Source: an uncultured Cytophagaceae bacterium (GTDB taxonomy: Bacteria; Bacteroidota; Bacteroidia; Cytophagales; Spirosomataceae). From it: 6,147 nucleotides of DNA. Shown piece after piece: positions 1 to 6,147 of the stretch (its first letter is position 1; every line of letters starts with the position of its first letter). The notes below the pieces were generated by a model. That model was not told the origin of the DNA. It saw nothing but the letters and a program-made list of their open reading frames with translations, and searched no databases. A program made the translations under genes and the position numbers. The DNA lies in contig CAILUB010000143.1 of assembly GCA_903837305.1 (NCBI GenBank), forward strand, positions 1 to 6,147. Reading direction: 5' to 3'.

Positions 1-703
1 AAGATCCAAGACCGAGGTAATTCCAAGAAGTATTACCTTGATAGGTTAATTTAAATTGATCGCCAGTAGGCACGATAAGAAAGAAATAAATCAAAAAAAG
101 TATTAATAAAACTTGAAGAATTAGAAAGCCTGGAATCCAATAATGCAACATGAAATTTTTTCCATTTCGAGGACGAAAGCGGAAATAAATTTGGCAACTA
201 TAAAAAACATACAAACTACTCAGTAGCAACTTGACATAGAAATGGAAACGGGCAGAAAAGAATAATCCAAGCTGCTGCTTAACTAATTCATGAATATCAA
301 ATTTGATTAATTCAGCTATTACCATTTTATGCGCAAACGACGTTAGCGAATAAGGTAACATATCTAACAACTGTACAAAAAAAGGTAGGAGATGAAACAG
401 GTCTTTCGGACGTAAAACAGCATCTTCCTGAACCATACCCCTAACATAAAAATAGGCAAGAGGATAAAGCAGATAGTAAAAGGCATCAAAATTACCAAAT
501 AAAACAGCGACGATCTCCACATGCCAATCGACAAAAAGGCAGTAATGAAGAAGTGTGAATAAGCCGAAAATCAAGAAATAGAAAAACAAGAAACGCTTCG
601 GACTCTTAAAGAAAGGCCCAGAGGATTTCAAAAGTAAAAGCAGGATAATGAAAAAGCTCATGAACACAGCAAGACTGTGTCCAAACTTATAAATTTCGTG
701 CAT
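1..703 (-). CDS. Polytopic membrane protein, probable membrane-sensor AraC-family regulator (N-terminal part; 3' end outside window)
   Basis: Reading from ATG at 703 towards base 1 gives 234 codons without a stop, and the frame is still open at the edge. An in-frame TAA lies 22 codons upstream with no other ATG, GTG or TTG between, so the start is well supported. The product is very hydrophobic, with about six predicted membrane spans near residues 10-26, 38-57, 68-88, 102-118, 154-174 and 187-211. The segment around residues 77-106 (LLYPLAYFYVRG, then LRPKDLFHLLPFF) resembles the N-terminal membrane half of Bacteroidota regulators that carry a C-terminal AraC helix-turn-helix; this is recognition by pattern. 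The DNA-binding domain would lie beyond base 1 and is not seen, so a LytS-like kinase or another membrane protein remains possible. It follows the acyltransferase gene by 65 bases in the same direction and may control the upstream operon, which is inference. Confidence 0.62.
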   Translation of the reverse strand, partial: MHEIYKFGHSLAVFMSFFIILLLLLKSSGPFFKSPKRFLFFYFLIFGLFTLLHYCLFVDWHVEIVAVLFGNFDAFYYLLYPLAYFYVRGMVQEDAVLRPKDLFHLLPFFVQLLDMLPYSLTSFAHKMVIAELIKFDIHELVKQQLGLFFSARFHFYVKLLLSSLYVFYSCQIYFRFRPRNGKNFMLHYWIPGFLILQVLLILFLIYFFLIVPTGDQFKLTYQGNTSWNYLGLGS

Positions 704-734
704 TAAGTGGTAAGGTATGAGTGGTTAAAGGTAT
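704..734 (-). repeat. Imperfect tandem repeat in the leader of the membrane-regulator gene
   Basis: Read on the minus strand, two near-identical units lie directly before the ATG at 703. They are ATACCTTTAACCACTC (734-719) and ATACCTTACCACTTA (718-704). They share ATACCTT and ACCACT, and the second lacks two bases in the middle. AraC-family proteins commonly bind direct repeats, so this could be an operator for autoregulation. Only the repeat itself is observed, and chance duplication of a short AT-rich leader is possible. Confidence 0.4.
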
Positions 735-747
735 TCTAACGAATGTA

Positions 748-755
748 CAAAAATA
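748..755 (-). promoter_or_regulatory. Candidate Bacteroidota -7 promoter element
   Basis: The minus strand reads TATTTTTG, which fits the Bacteroidota housekeeping -7 consensus TAnnTTTG. It lies 45 bases before the ATG at 703, which would leave a leader of roughly 35-40 bases. No convincing TTTG (-33) element is present 19-21 bases upstream; the closest TTG lies only 14 bases away. This is therefore a tentative promoter that would let the regulator gene be expressed apart from the upstream operon. Confidence 0.33.
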
Positions 756-768
756 CCACCACAATCAA

Positions 769-1788
769 TCAACCAGCCATGTATTTAATCAGGGGTATTT
801 TTCTTAATACCCAAACGATTCCACCCGAAATCAAAAGACAAGCAAAGGCAGTTAAAGGTACGCCCATACTCGGATGAAGCATTTCGCCATAAACACCTGC
901 TTTGGCAAGGTAAAACAACACAATTATATGCACCAAGTAGATGCCATAACTATGCGAACTCACCCAATCACGAAATGGAGTTAAGAAAATAATATCAAGG
1001 TTTTGGTACCTGAAAAATAAAAATAAGCCGGTCGTTGCTAACACGACGCTGGGCGAAAAATTAGCATATAATAAGCCGTAGAATTTACCACTCTCAGCGG
1101 TAAAATAGTAAGATCCTACCATCGTCCACAATGTACCAATGATAAATAGCGCTATGGCCATTTTTTTAATTCCGGCAGAAAAATCCTTTGTGCTTAAATA
1201 ATAACCAAGTACTAAATAACCTACATAGCCCGTAAAATCGGTTAACGCTACCGGCAATTTTAAGTAGGGAAAATGGGGATTGTTAAACAAAATCGTCAAA
1301 CCCCAAATCCCTAAAAAATACTGAATGTGAGATTCCGATGCTGATCTAATCCACCTGCCAATAATGGGAATAAAAAGGTAGATCCCTATGATCATGTAGA
1401 TATACCAGAAATGGTAGGATGCACCATTGAAAAATTGTTCTCCTAACCAGCTTATTCCATCCGAAAACCCGAAGGCTTTTCCGCGTAATCGTACCTGCCA
1501 ATTAAAGAGAGTGAAAATCAAATTGTAAAAGAGAAAAGGCAAAACGATCCTATTAAAACTCTTCTTCAAGAAAGGTCCAATGGCTTCTTCCCGAGGCAAC
1601 AATAAGGCACCAGATAACATCACAAAAATGGGTACCACGTAGCGGTACCCACCATTATATAAATTTGCAAACCACCAATGATCTGCTGGCACTTTCGTGA
1701 ATCGAAATAAAATCGTCGCCGAAGCGTGTATTAAAATCACACCAATGGTCGCATTCACACGAAGGTTATCAAGCCAGGTAATTTTCAT
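769..1788 (-). CDS. Acyltransferase family 3 integral membrane protein (WecH/OafA-like)
   Basis: This 339-residue protein has about ten hydrophobic spans across nearly its full length, the usual size for a stand-alone acyltransferase-3 domain. Family hallmarks are visible: an N-terminal WLDNLR followed by a membrane span holding His21 (VILIHAS), VPIFVMLSG at 52-60, HFWYIYMIIGIYLFIPI at 126-142, and a late span with YGIYLVH (His287). Members move acyl groups, usually acetyl from cytoplasmic acetyl-CoA, across the inner membrane onto surface polysaccharides, peptidoglycan, lipids or small glycosides. The short form without an extra SGNH domain most resembles the WecH/YiaH group. The start is clear: ATG follows the TAG of the molybdopterin-subunit gene with no intervening base, which implies translational coupling. 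The acceptor cannot be deduced; a sugar or glycan is a guess from the DUF1080 gene in the same operon. The family call is firm, the substrate is unknown. Confidence 0.88.
   Translation of the reverse strand: MKITWLDNLRVNATIGVILIHASATILFRFTKVPADHWWFANLYNGGYRYVVPIFVMLSGALLLPREEAIGPFLKKSFNRIVLPFLFYNLIFTLFNWQVRLRGKAFGFSDGISWLGEQFFNGASYHFWYIYMIIGIYLFIPIIGRWIRSASESHIQYFLGIWGLTILFNNPHFPYLKLPVALTDFTGYVGYLVLGYYLSTKDFSAGIKKMAIALFIIGTLWTMVGSYYFTAESGKFYGLLYANFSPSVVLATTGLFLFFRYQNLDIIFLTPFRDWVSSHSYGIYLVHIIVLFYLAKAGVYGEMLHPSMGVPLTAFACLLISGGIVWVLRKIPLIKYMAG
1624..1651 (-). other. Intragenic hairpin followed by a T-run (terminator-like)
   Basis: Inside the acyltransferase gene there is a perfect 8-base inverted repeat, TGGGTACC and GGTACCCA, with a 7-base loop (plus-strand arms 1629-1636 and 1644-1651). 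On the transcribed minus strand the hairpin is followed, after the last arm base, by TTTTT (1628-1624), so it resembles a small intrinsic terminator about 140-165 bases into the gene. It overlaps the conserved YVVPIFVM coding segment, so protein constraint may explain part of it. Function as an attenuator is speculation. Confidence 0.35.
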
Positions 1789-3873
1789 CTAGCTAAATGG
1801 CTGTTTGTATTGACGTTTTTTCGTCGCAGCATAAATAGCATTTGCTATTGACCCACCTGTAGGAGGTAAAGCTGGCTCACCTAATCCCGTAGGTGCTATA
1901 CCATTATTGACGAAATGAGCATCAATAACAGGAATCTCATTACCTCGAATAAGCCGGTACGTATTAAAGTTATTAGGGCTAGCCACTCCAGCTTGAAAAC
2001 TTAATTTTGCGAACATCGCATGTCCCATTCCGTCAATAATGGCCCCTTTTACTTGATTTTCAGCTCCACTCAGATTAACTACCTCCCCGCAATCGGTTAC
2101 AGCAGTCACTTTCGTCACCTTAGGTTTGCCGTTTTCCACCTTCACTTCGGCAATTTGTGCCACGTAGGATAAGTGAGAGTAATAGACTGAAAAGCCTTGG
2201 TGAACACCCGGCTTCTTCTTCCATTGTGCCTTTTCAGCTACTTGCTTGATGACTTCTTCGAAGCGATCGGGCTCATACGTTATTTTACCAACTGGTTTTG
2301 TTTTTACTTTCTCTAAAAGGGCTAAGCGCATCTGAATCGGATCCTTTCCTGCTAACTCAGCTACCTCATCTAAAAAGGCTTGCTCCGCAAATCCCAAGAA
2401 ATTAGTAATTGGAGCACGCCAAGGACCAGTAGTAACGGCCGATTTTTGATCAAAAGATTCAATTAACACATTCTCAATAGCTCCTACCGGGAAATTATCT
2501 TGTCTGGTAGAGTTACCCGCATTAATTCCTACACCTCGTAAATAAAAGGCAATAATCTCACCGCTGGCGTCTAAACCTGCTTTAAAATGATAACGTGCTG
2601 CCGGACGATAAATTCCACCTGTCATGTCATCTTCCCGCGTCCACATCACTAAAACAGGCTTTTTAATGATACTCGATAATTCTGCTGCCTCTAACACAAA
2701 ATCATTATTGAGACGGCGACCGAAACCTCCTCCCATTTTGGAAATTTCTAATTGAATTTTTTCTACCGGAATTTTCAAAAGATCAGAAACCGCTTTTTGA
2801 GCAGGCTGAGGAACTTGGGTAGGTCCAGCTAACAATACTGAATCTTTTTGAACATCCGCAAAGAAATTCATCGGTTCCATAGGGCTGTGTGAAATAAATG
2901 GACATTCATACGTTGCCTCGACTACCTTAACCGCCTTAGCAATTGCCGCAGAAAAGTCTCCATCCTTGCGCATCACCTGCGCTTTGTCTGATTTCATCCC
3001 CTCATCAAACCATTTTTGATGGGTTTCTGTGCTTTCCAAAGGCGCATCAGAACTATAATCACATCGTAAACTAGCACGTGCTTGCAAAATCGCATAAGTA
3101 GTTGAACCTACAATAGCCACTTTGTTTTTGAATGATACGACATCAATAATTCCAGGCATTTTTTTCACATCATCCGCTGAAAATGATTTCAACGTTGCAC
3201 CAAAAGGGGGACGAACGATTTGTGCAAAGACCATTCCTGGCTTTCTAATATCAATACCGAATAAAGGTTTTCCAGTCACCACATTTTTATTATCAACGCC
3301 CTTTACGCGCGTTCCAATAATTTTATAATCCTTGCGATCCTTGTAAGTCACTTCACTAGGAACTGGTAATTTAGAGGCTGCTTCGGCTAAAGATCCATAA
3401 GATGCTTTTTGTCCAGCAGGACCTAAAACAAAACCTTTCGATGTTTTTGTCTTAGCTATATCTACTTTCCACTGATCAGCTGCTGCTTGCATCATCATCT
3501 TGCGAACGGTAGCTCCAGCCTTTCTCAAACGATCCCAGGAATGCTTTAAGGCACCACTTCCCCCCGTCAATTGACGTTCAAATTGTTTCGTATCTAAATT
3601 CGCTTGCTCTACTTGAACTTGGGCCCAATCTACATCCAATTCTTCTGCTACCACGACCGGAAAAGCCGTCTTAATTCCCTGTCCTATTTCAGGATTTGGA
3701 GAATATAATATGATCTTGCCTAAGTTATCAATGGATAAAAAAGCATTAAATCGACCAGTAGAGGCCACCACCTCCATAGCAGAGGCATCTGCCGAAAACC
3801 AATCAAAACCTAAGGTGAATACACCTGTAAATAGGGAGGCTTTTTGTATAAAATCTCTTCTCGATGTTTTCAT
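1789..3873 (-). CDS. Molybdopterin-binding subunit of an IorAB-type aldehyde/N-heterocycle oxidoreductase, Tat-exported
   Basis: This 694-residue protein is the large, molybdenum-bearing subunit of a xanthine-oxidase-family hydroxylase, closest in pattern to isoquinoline 1-oxidoreductase beta subunit (IorB). It begins with a Tat signal: SRRDFIQK at 4-11, a hydrophobic stretch to about 28, and a likely signal-peptidase site after ADASA (32). Cofactor-region motifs follow in family order: EIGQG (62-66, with the Gln expected near the Mo oxo group), TGGSGA (103-108), HSPMEPMN (329-336), GGGFGRR (381-387), GPWRAP (483-488), IDGMGHAM (613-620) and GLGEPALPP (663-671). Glu666 occupies the place of the catalytic base. 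Known members carry molybdopterin cytosine dinucleotide and hydroxylate aldehydes or N-heterocycles with water-derived oxygen. Its ATG overlaps the TGA of the Fe-S subunit gene (ATGA), and the next gene starts directly after its TAG. The length is at the lower end for IorB-like proteins, but no key motif is missing. The substrate is unknown. Confidence 0.92.
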   Translation of the reverse strand: MKTSRRDFIQKASLFTGVFTLGFDWFSADASAMEVVASTGRFNAFLSIDNLGKIILYSPNPEIGQGIKTAFPVVVAEELDVDWAQVQVEQANLDTKQFERQLTGGSGALKHSWDRLRKAGATVRKMMMQAAADQWKVDIAKTKTSKGFVLGPAGQKASYGSLAEAASKLPVPSEVTYKDRKDYKIIGTRVKGVDNKNVVTGKPLFGIDIRKPGMVFAQIVRPPFGATLKSFSADDVKKMPGIIDVVSFKNKVAIVGSTTYAILQARASLRCDYSSDAPLESTETHQKWFDEGMKSDKAQVMRKDGDFSAAIAKAVKVVEATYECPFISHSPMEPMNFFADVQKDSVLLAGPTQVPQPAQKAVSDLLKIPVEKIQLEISKMGGGFGRRLNNDFVLEAAELSSIIKKPVLVMWTREDDMTGGIYRPAARYHFKAGLDASGEIIAFYLRGVGINAGNSTRQDNFPVGAIENVLIESFDQKSAVTTGPWRAPITNFLGFAEQAFLDEVAELAGKDPIQMRLALLEKVKTKPVGKITYEPDRFEEVIKQVAEKAQWKKKPGVHQGFSVYYSHLSYVAQIAEVKVENGKPKVTKVTAVTDCGEVVNLSGAENQVKGAIIDGMGHAMFAKLSFQAGVASPNNFNTYRLIRGNEIPVIDAHFVNNGIAPTGLGEPALPPTGGSIANAIYAATKKRQYKQPFS

Positions 3874-4331
3874 TTCTTGATTTTTTTAGAGGCTAATTTT
3901 ACGGCTTCTTGAATACGGTGATACGTTCCACAACGGCAGATATTACCCGACATACCATCGACAATTTCTTGATCCGTTGGATGAGGATTGTTTTTTAATA
4001 GTCCAGCTGCGGTCATGATTTGACCCGCTTGACAATACCCGCATTGAGGTACATCTAGCTCATCCCAAGCTACTTGAACCGGATGTTTACCCGCAGGGTC
4101 AAGTCCTTCGATGGTGGTAATCTGAGCATTTGAAACAGCAGATATAGGTAATACGCAAGAACGCATCGGTTCACCATTTACCCAAACGGTACACGCCCCA
4201 CATTGAGCAATACCACAACCATACTTTGTCCCTAATAAGGACAGGTGATCTCGTAAAGCCCATAATAAGGGTGTATTTGGATCTATATCCAACGAGACCT
4301 TTTTCTTGTTAACCGTGCAATTGATTGCCAT
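3870..4331 (-). CDS. [2Fe-2S] iron-sulfur subunit of the IorAB-type molybdenum hydroxylase
   Basis: This 153-residue protein is the small electron-transfer subunit (IorA/CoxS type). An N-terminal plant-type ferredoxin domain holds one [2Fe-2S] cluster through Cys39, Cys44, Cys47 and Cys59 (CGIAQCGAC plus a later Cys). A C-terminal four-helix domain holds the second through Cys97, Cys100, Cys132 and Cys134 (QCGYCQAGQ and NICRCGTYHRI). All eight ligands are present and the length is normal. It has no signal peptide, so it probably crosses the membrane bound to the Tat-tagged large subunit. No FAD subunit is encoded nearby, as expected for IorAB-type enzymes, which pass electrons to a separate acceptor such as a cytochrome c; none is visible here. 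The start lies 4 bases after the DUF1080 gene stop, and the gene overlaps the Mo-subunit gene by 4 bases. Confidence 0.95.
   Translation of the reverse strand: MAINCTVNKKKVSLDIDPNTPLLWALRDHLSLLGTKYGCGIAQCGACTVWVNGEPMRSCVLPISAVSNAQITTIEGLDPAGKHPVQVAWDELDVPQCGYCQAGQIMTAAGLLKNNPHPTDQEIVDGMSGNICRCGTYHRIQEAVKLASKKIKK
3874..3887 (-). promoter_or_regulatory. A-rich translation-initiation region of the Mo-subunit gene
   Basis: The minus strand before ATG 3873 reads AAAAAAATCAAGAA, with no Shine-Dalgarno motif. A-rich stretches near the start codon serve ribosome recruitment in Bacteroidota. The same bases encode the lysine-rich tail (KKIKK) of the Fe-S subunit, so one tract serves both genes. The role is inferred from composition and position. 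Confidence 0.4.
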
Positions 4332-4335
4332 AGGA

Positions 4336-6147
4336 TTATTTTTTCTTGATCAATTCTTTTATTCTAATATTTCTAAATTTCAAAGGAGAACCATGTCCTA
4401 AAAACCCAATATGGCCTGTTTTGTTTAACAAACCTGGATGTTCCCGATGATCAGCTGTTCCGTCTTTAGAAGCTAATGCGATATCTCCATCGAGAATAAC
4501 TTCACCATTTAAGATTACTTTAATTTTATTTCCCTGCGCGATTACCTCTTCTTCATTCCACTCTCCTACCGGCTTCAAAAATCCTTGCTTCGCTGCAATA
4601 ACACCATAAACGGAACCGTGGTACTGATAAGGTTGCAATTTCGCATAGATAGGAGCTGTATTATCCAAAATCTGCAATTCCATCCCCACATAAGCAGCAT
4701 CTCCTTCTAAAGGAGCGCGAATGCCTAAACCATTATTGGCACCTGGCGTTAATTGAAAATCAAATTTCAGATGAAAATCACCGTACTCTTTTTTCGTGTA
4801 CAAATTACCTTTTCCTCCACGTTTAGGATCTACGACTAATTCGCCATTCGAAGGGAAATAATCCGTCGTATTTCCGGCCCAATTAAATAAAGATGAACCA
4901 TCAAATAGGGCTGAAAAATCAGCTTCAGGAGCGATATAGGTAGTCTCTGGTTTCAATTCTTTGACATATATATTGCGGTAAACGATGTGATTGCCATGGG
5001 CTTGTAATTCGATGGCATCTTTCACAAAAATGGGTATTTTGCGGTCCCAATAGTTTTCCAAAATCGCTTTGTCCACCACTAATTCCCCATTTAGATATAC
5101 TGTTACGCGCTCGCCTTTCATAATAATTCGGAAAGTATTCCATTCTTCAACAGGATTATCAGCCACTTTTAAGGGATTACGTGGATTGATTTGATTATTG
5201 TACAAACCTCCTGAACCCACCTGTGCCCCTACTCTGGTTAATGCCGTATCCCAAATCTGTACTTGAGGAGACCCTCTCAAATAAATGCCCGCATCCCCCT
5301 CTTTTTCAATCTTCCAATCTACATACAATTCAAAATCCTGGTAGTCTTTTACAGAACATAAATTATCACCGTGACCTGTAAAATGCAGCTCCTCTCCTTT
5401 CGCTTCCCAACCTGCATTCATGATTTTATCAGCTTTTACCTGTAATAAAGCCAGCGTATCCGCAGACAACGATCTACGCTTCACTGGATTAGCTACAAGT
5501 CCCTTCCAACCTCGTAAATCCTGGCCATTGTACATCGTATAAAAACCTCGATCAGCTATTTTAAAAGCTTCATTCAATTTCTCGCGAACAGCAGGATCAG
5601 AAATTTGCCAAAACACTTCTTGTACCCACTCTTTCGTCATTTGACCTCTGAAATCTACATTAGCAAGATAGAGTGAAGCGAGACCATCCGCAGCAATCTG
5701 ACGTACATTTGGATCTTGTAAACCAAGGTAAAGCGTACGCATCGCTGATAAGGAATTGCATCTTGCTAGGCCCCTAAAAATCTGCTCTCTGGTCTCTAGA
5801 TCGGTCGTTAAATCTAGCGCATTGCGGTAGTTTAACACCTGCTGATCCACATTTTTGAATAATTTCGCATTAATGCGTGCATAGGCGCGGATAGCCTCTT
5901 CATTTTTCGTTTTTTTGGCTTCAGCATATAACCAGCCCAAGTTCTCCATTTCTTGTACGAAGGGAATCCAATTAGCTTTTTGACTGGCTTTTAAGGCAAA
6001 TGCCGTTATTTTGCTATTTAAAGTCCCATCTTGTTTCGTGATATTAGTCATCGCTAACTGAAGAGACTTTACCTCTGATGCTAATTCAGCTTGCCCTAAC
6101 TTGCCCGCTATGATATCAAAATCTGCCACACCCGCCCAATGAGGTAA
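4336..6147 (-). CDS. Double DUF1080 (3-keto-disaccharide hydrolase) domain protein with N-terminal HEAT-like region (5' end outside window)
   Basis: The frame stays open to the window edge (first visible residues LPHWAGVADF), giving 603 residues of a longer protein; the in-frame GTG at 6129 is unlikely to be the true start. Residues 1-200 (counted from 6147) are helical and resemble degenerate HEAT repeats (for example DPNVRQIAADGLASLYLA). The first DUF1080 domain spans about 202-398, from FYTMYNGQDLRGWKG through DNLCSVKDYQDFEL, GIYLRGSPQVQIWD and VEEWNTFRI to VYRNIYVKEL. The second spans about 408-598, from FSALFDGSSLFNW through YGDFHLKFDFQL, GLGIRAPLEGD and YHGSVYG to FRNIRIKEL. PF06439 domains have a concanavalin-like beta-sandwich, and some members cleave 3-keto-glycosides made by prior C3 oxidation of sugars; others may only bind carbohydrate. 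The full protein is probably exported, but any signal peptide is out of view. It is the first visible gene of a tight operon with a molybdenum hydroxylase. Confidence 0.9.
   Translation of the reverse strand, partial: LPHWAGVADFDIIAGKLGQAELASEVKSLQLAMTNITKQDGTLNSKITAFALKASQKANWIPFVQEMENLGWLYAEAKKTKNEEAIRAYARINAKLFKNVDQQVLNYRNALDLTTDLETREQIFRGLARCNSLSAMRTLYLGLQDPNVRQIAADGLASLYLANVDFRGQMTKEWVQEVFWQISDPAVREKLNEAFKIADRGFYTMYNGQDLRGWKGLVANPVKRRSLSADTLALLQVKADKIMNAGWEAKGEELHFTGHGDNLCSVKDYQDFELYVDWKIEKEGDAGIYLRGSPQVQIWDTALTRVGAQVGSGGLYNNQINPRNPLKVADNPVEEWNTFRIIMKGERVTVYLNGELVVDKAILENYWDRKIPIFVKDAIELQAHGNHIVYRNIYVKELKPETTYIAPEADFSALFDGSSLFNWAGNTTDYFPSNGELVVDPKRGGKGNLYTKKEYGDFHLKFDFQLTPGANNGLGIRAPLEGDAAYVGMELQILDNTAPIYAKLQPYQYHGSVYGVIAAKQGFLKPVGEWNEEEVIAQGNKIKVILNGEVILDGDIALASKDGTADHREHPGLLNKTGHIGFLGHGSPLKFRNIRIKELIKKK
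4337..4347 (-). promoter_or_regulatory. A-rich translation-initiation region of the Fe-S subunit gene
   Basis: The minus strand reads AAGAAAAAATA just before the 4-base spacer TCCT and the ATG at 4331. It has no Shine-Dalgarno motif and fits the A-rich leader style of Bacteroidota. The tract doubles as the Lys-Lys-Lys-stop end of the DUF1080 gene, so translation of the two genes is probably coupled. Confidence 0.4.

Larger units (their letters stand above)
769..6147 (-). other. Probable operon: DUF1080 protein, Fe-S subunit, Mo subunit, acyltransferase
   Basis: Four co-directional genes are joined by a 4-base gap, a 4-base ATGA overlap and a zero-base junction, with no room for promoters or terminators between them. 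This spacing strongly implies one transcript with translational coupling. The operon start is outside the window. No clear intrinsic terminator follows the acyltransferase stop at 769, so some read-through into the membrane-regulator gene is possible. Confidence 0.8.

Noticed and set aside
704..768. Intrinsic terminator between the acyltransferase and the regulator gene
   Set aside because: Only a 4-base GTTA/TAAC pairing was found and there is no stem followed by a T-run, so no terminator can be supported.
3122..3328. Open frame of 68 codons on the plus strand
   Set aside because: It lies wholly opposite the well-supported Mo-subunit gene, has no family resemblance and no leader, and is a shadow of that gene.
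4925..5143. Open frame of 72 codons on the minus strand in another frame
   Set aside because: It lies inside the first DUF1080 domain coding region, in a different frame, with a composition unlike a folded protein; it is a shadow frame.
6127..6129. GTG as start of the DUF1080 gene
   Set aside because: The frame remains open upstream to the window edge, no signal peptide or A-rich leader accompanies the GTG, and the helical region appears to begin mid-domain.
1..6147. CRISPR arrays, tRNA/rRNA genes, insertion sequences or phage attachment sites
   Set aside because: No repeated spacer pattern, tRNA-like cloverleaf, transposase-like frame or paired terminal repeats was noticed; the window is almost fully coding on one strand.

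Overview
All recognisable genes in this window lie on the minus strand, so transcription runs from right to left. The sequence suggests a member of the Bacteroidota. The supporting signs are moderately AT-rich DNA, A-rich tracts instead of Shine-Dalgarno sites before the start codons, a double 3-keto-disaccharide hydrolase (DUF1080) protein of a type common in that phylum, and a multi-membrane-span protein resembling the sensor half of Bacteroidota AraC-type regulators. A freshwater or soil Cytophagales is a reasonable guess, but the sequence does not prove it.

Layout in transcription order: (1) 6147-4336, the C-terminal 603 residues of a large protein with an alpha-helical, HEAT-like region followed by two DUF1080 / 3-keto-disaccharide hydrolase domains; its N-terminus lies outside the window. 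(2) 4331-3870, a [2Fe-2S] subunit of the IorA/CoxS type, starting 4 bases after the previous stop. (3) 3873-1789, a Tat-exported molybdopterin subunit of the IorB type, overlapping the previous gene by ATGA. (4) 1788-769, a membrane acyltransferase of the acyltransferase-3 (WecH/OafA-like) family, whose ATG directly abuts the preceding TAG. (5) After a 65-base gap holding a promoter-like element and a short tandem repeat, 703-1 encodes the N-terminal 234 residues of a polytopic membrane protein, probably a membrane-anchored AraC-family regulator cut off by the window edge.

The first four genes are packed like one operon. Genes 2 and 3 together make a two-subunit molybdenum hydroxylase (Fe-S plus Mo subunit, no FAD subunit), predicted to be exported as a folded complex by the Tat signal on the large subunit. 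Coupling such an oxidase to a DUF1080 protein and an O-acyltransferase is the most interesting aspect. It suggests an envelope process in which a carbohydrate or carbohydrate conjugate is oxidised, cleaved or acylated, but the substrate cannot be read from the sequence. No RNA genes, mobile elements, CRISPR arrays or attachment sites were seen.
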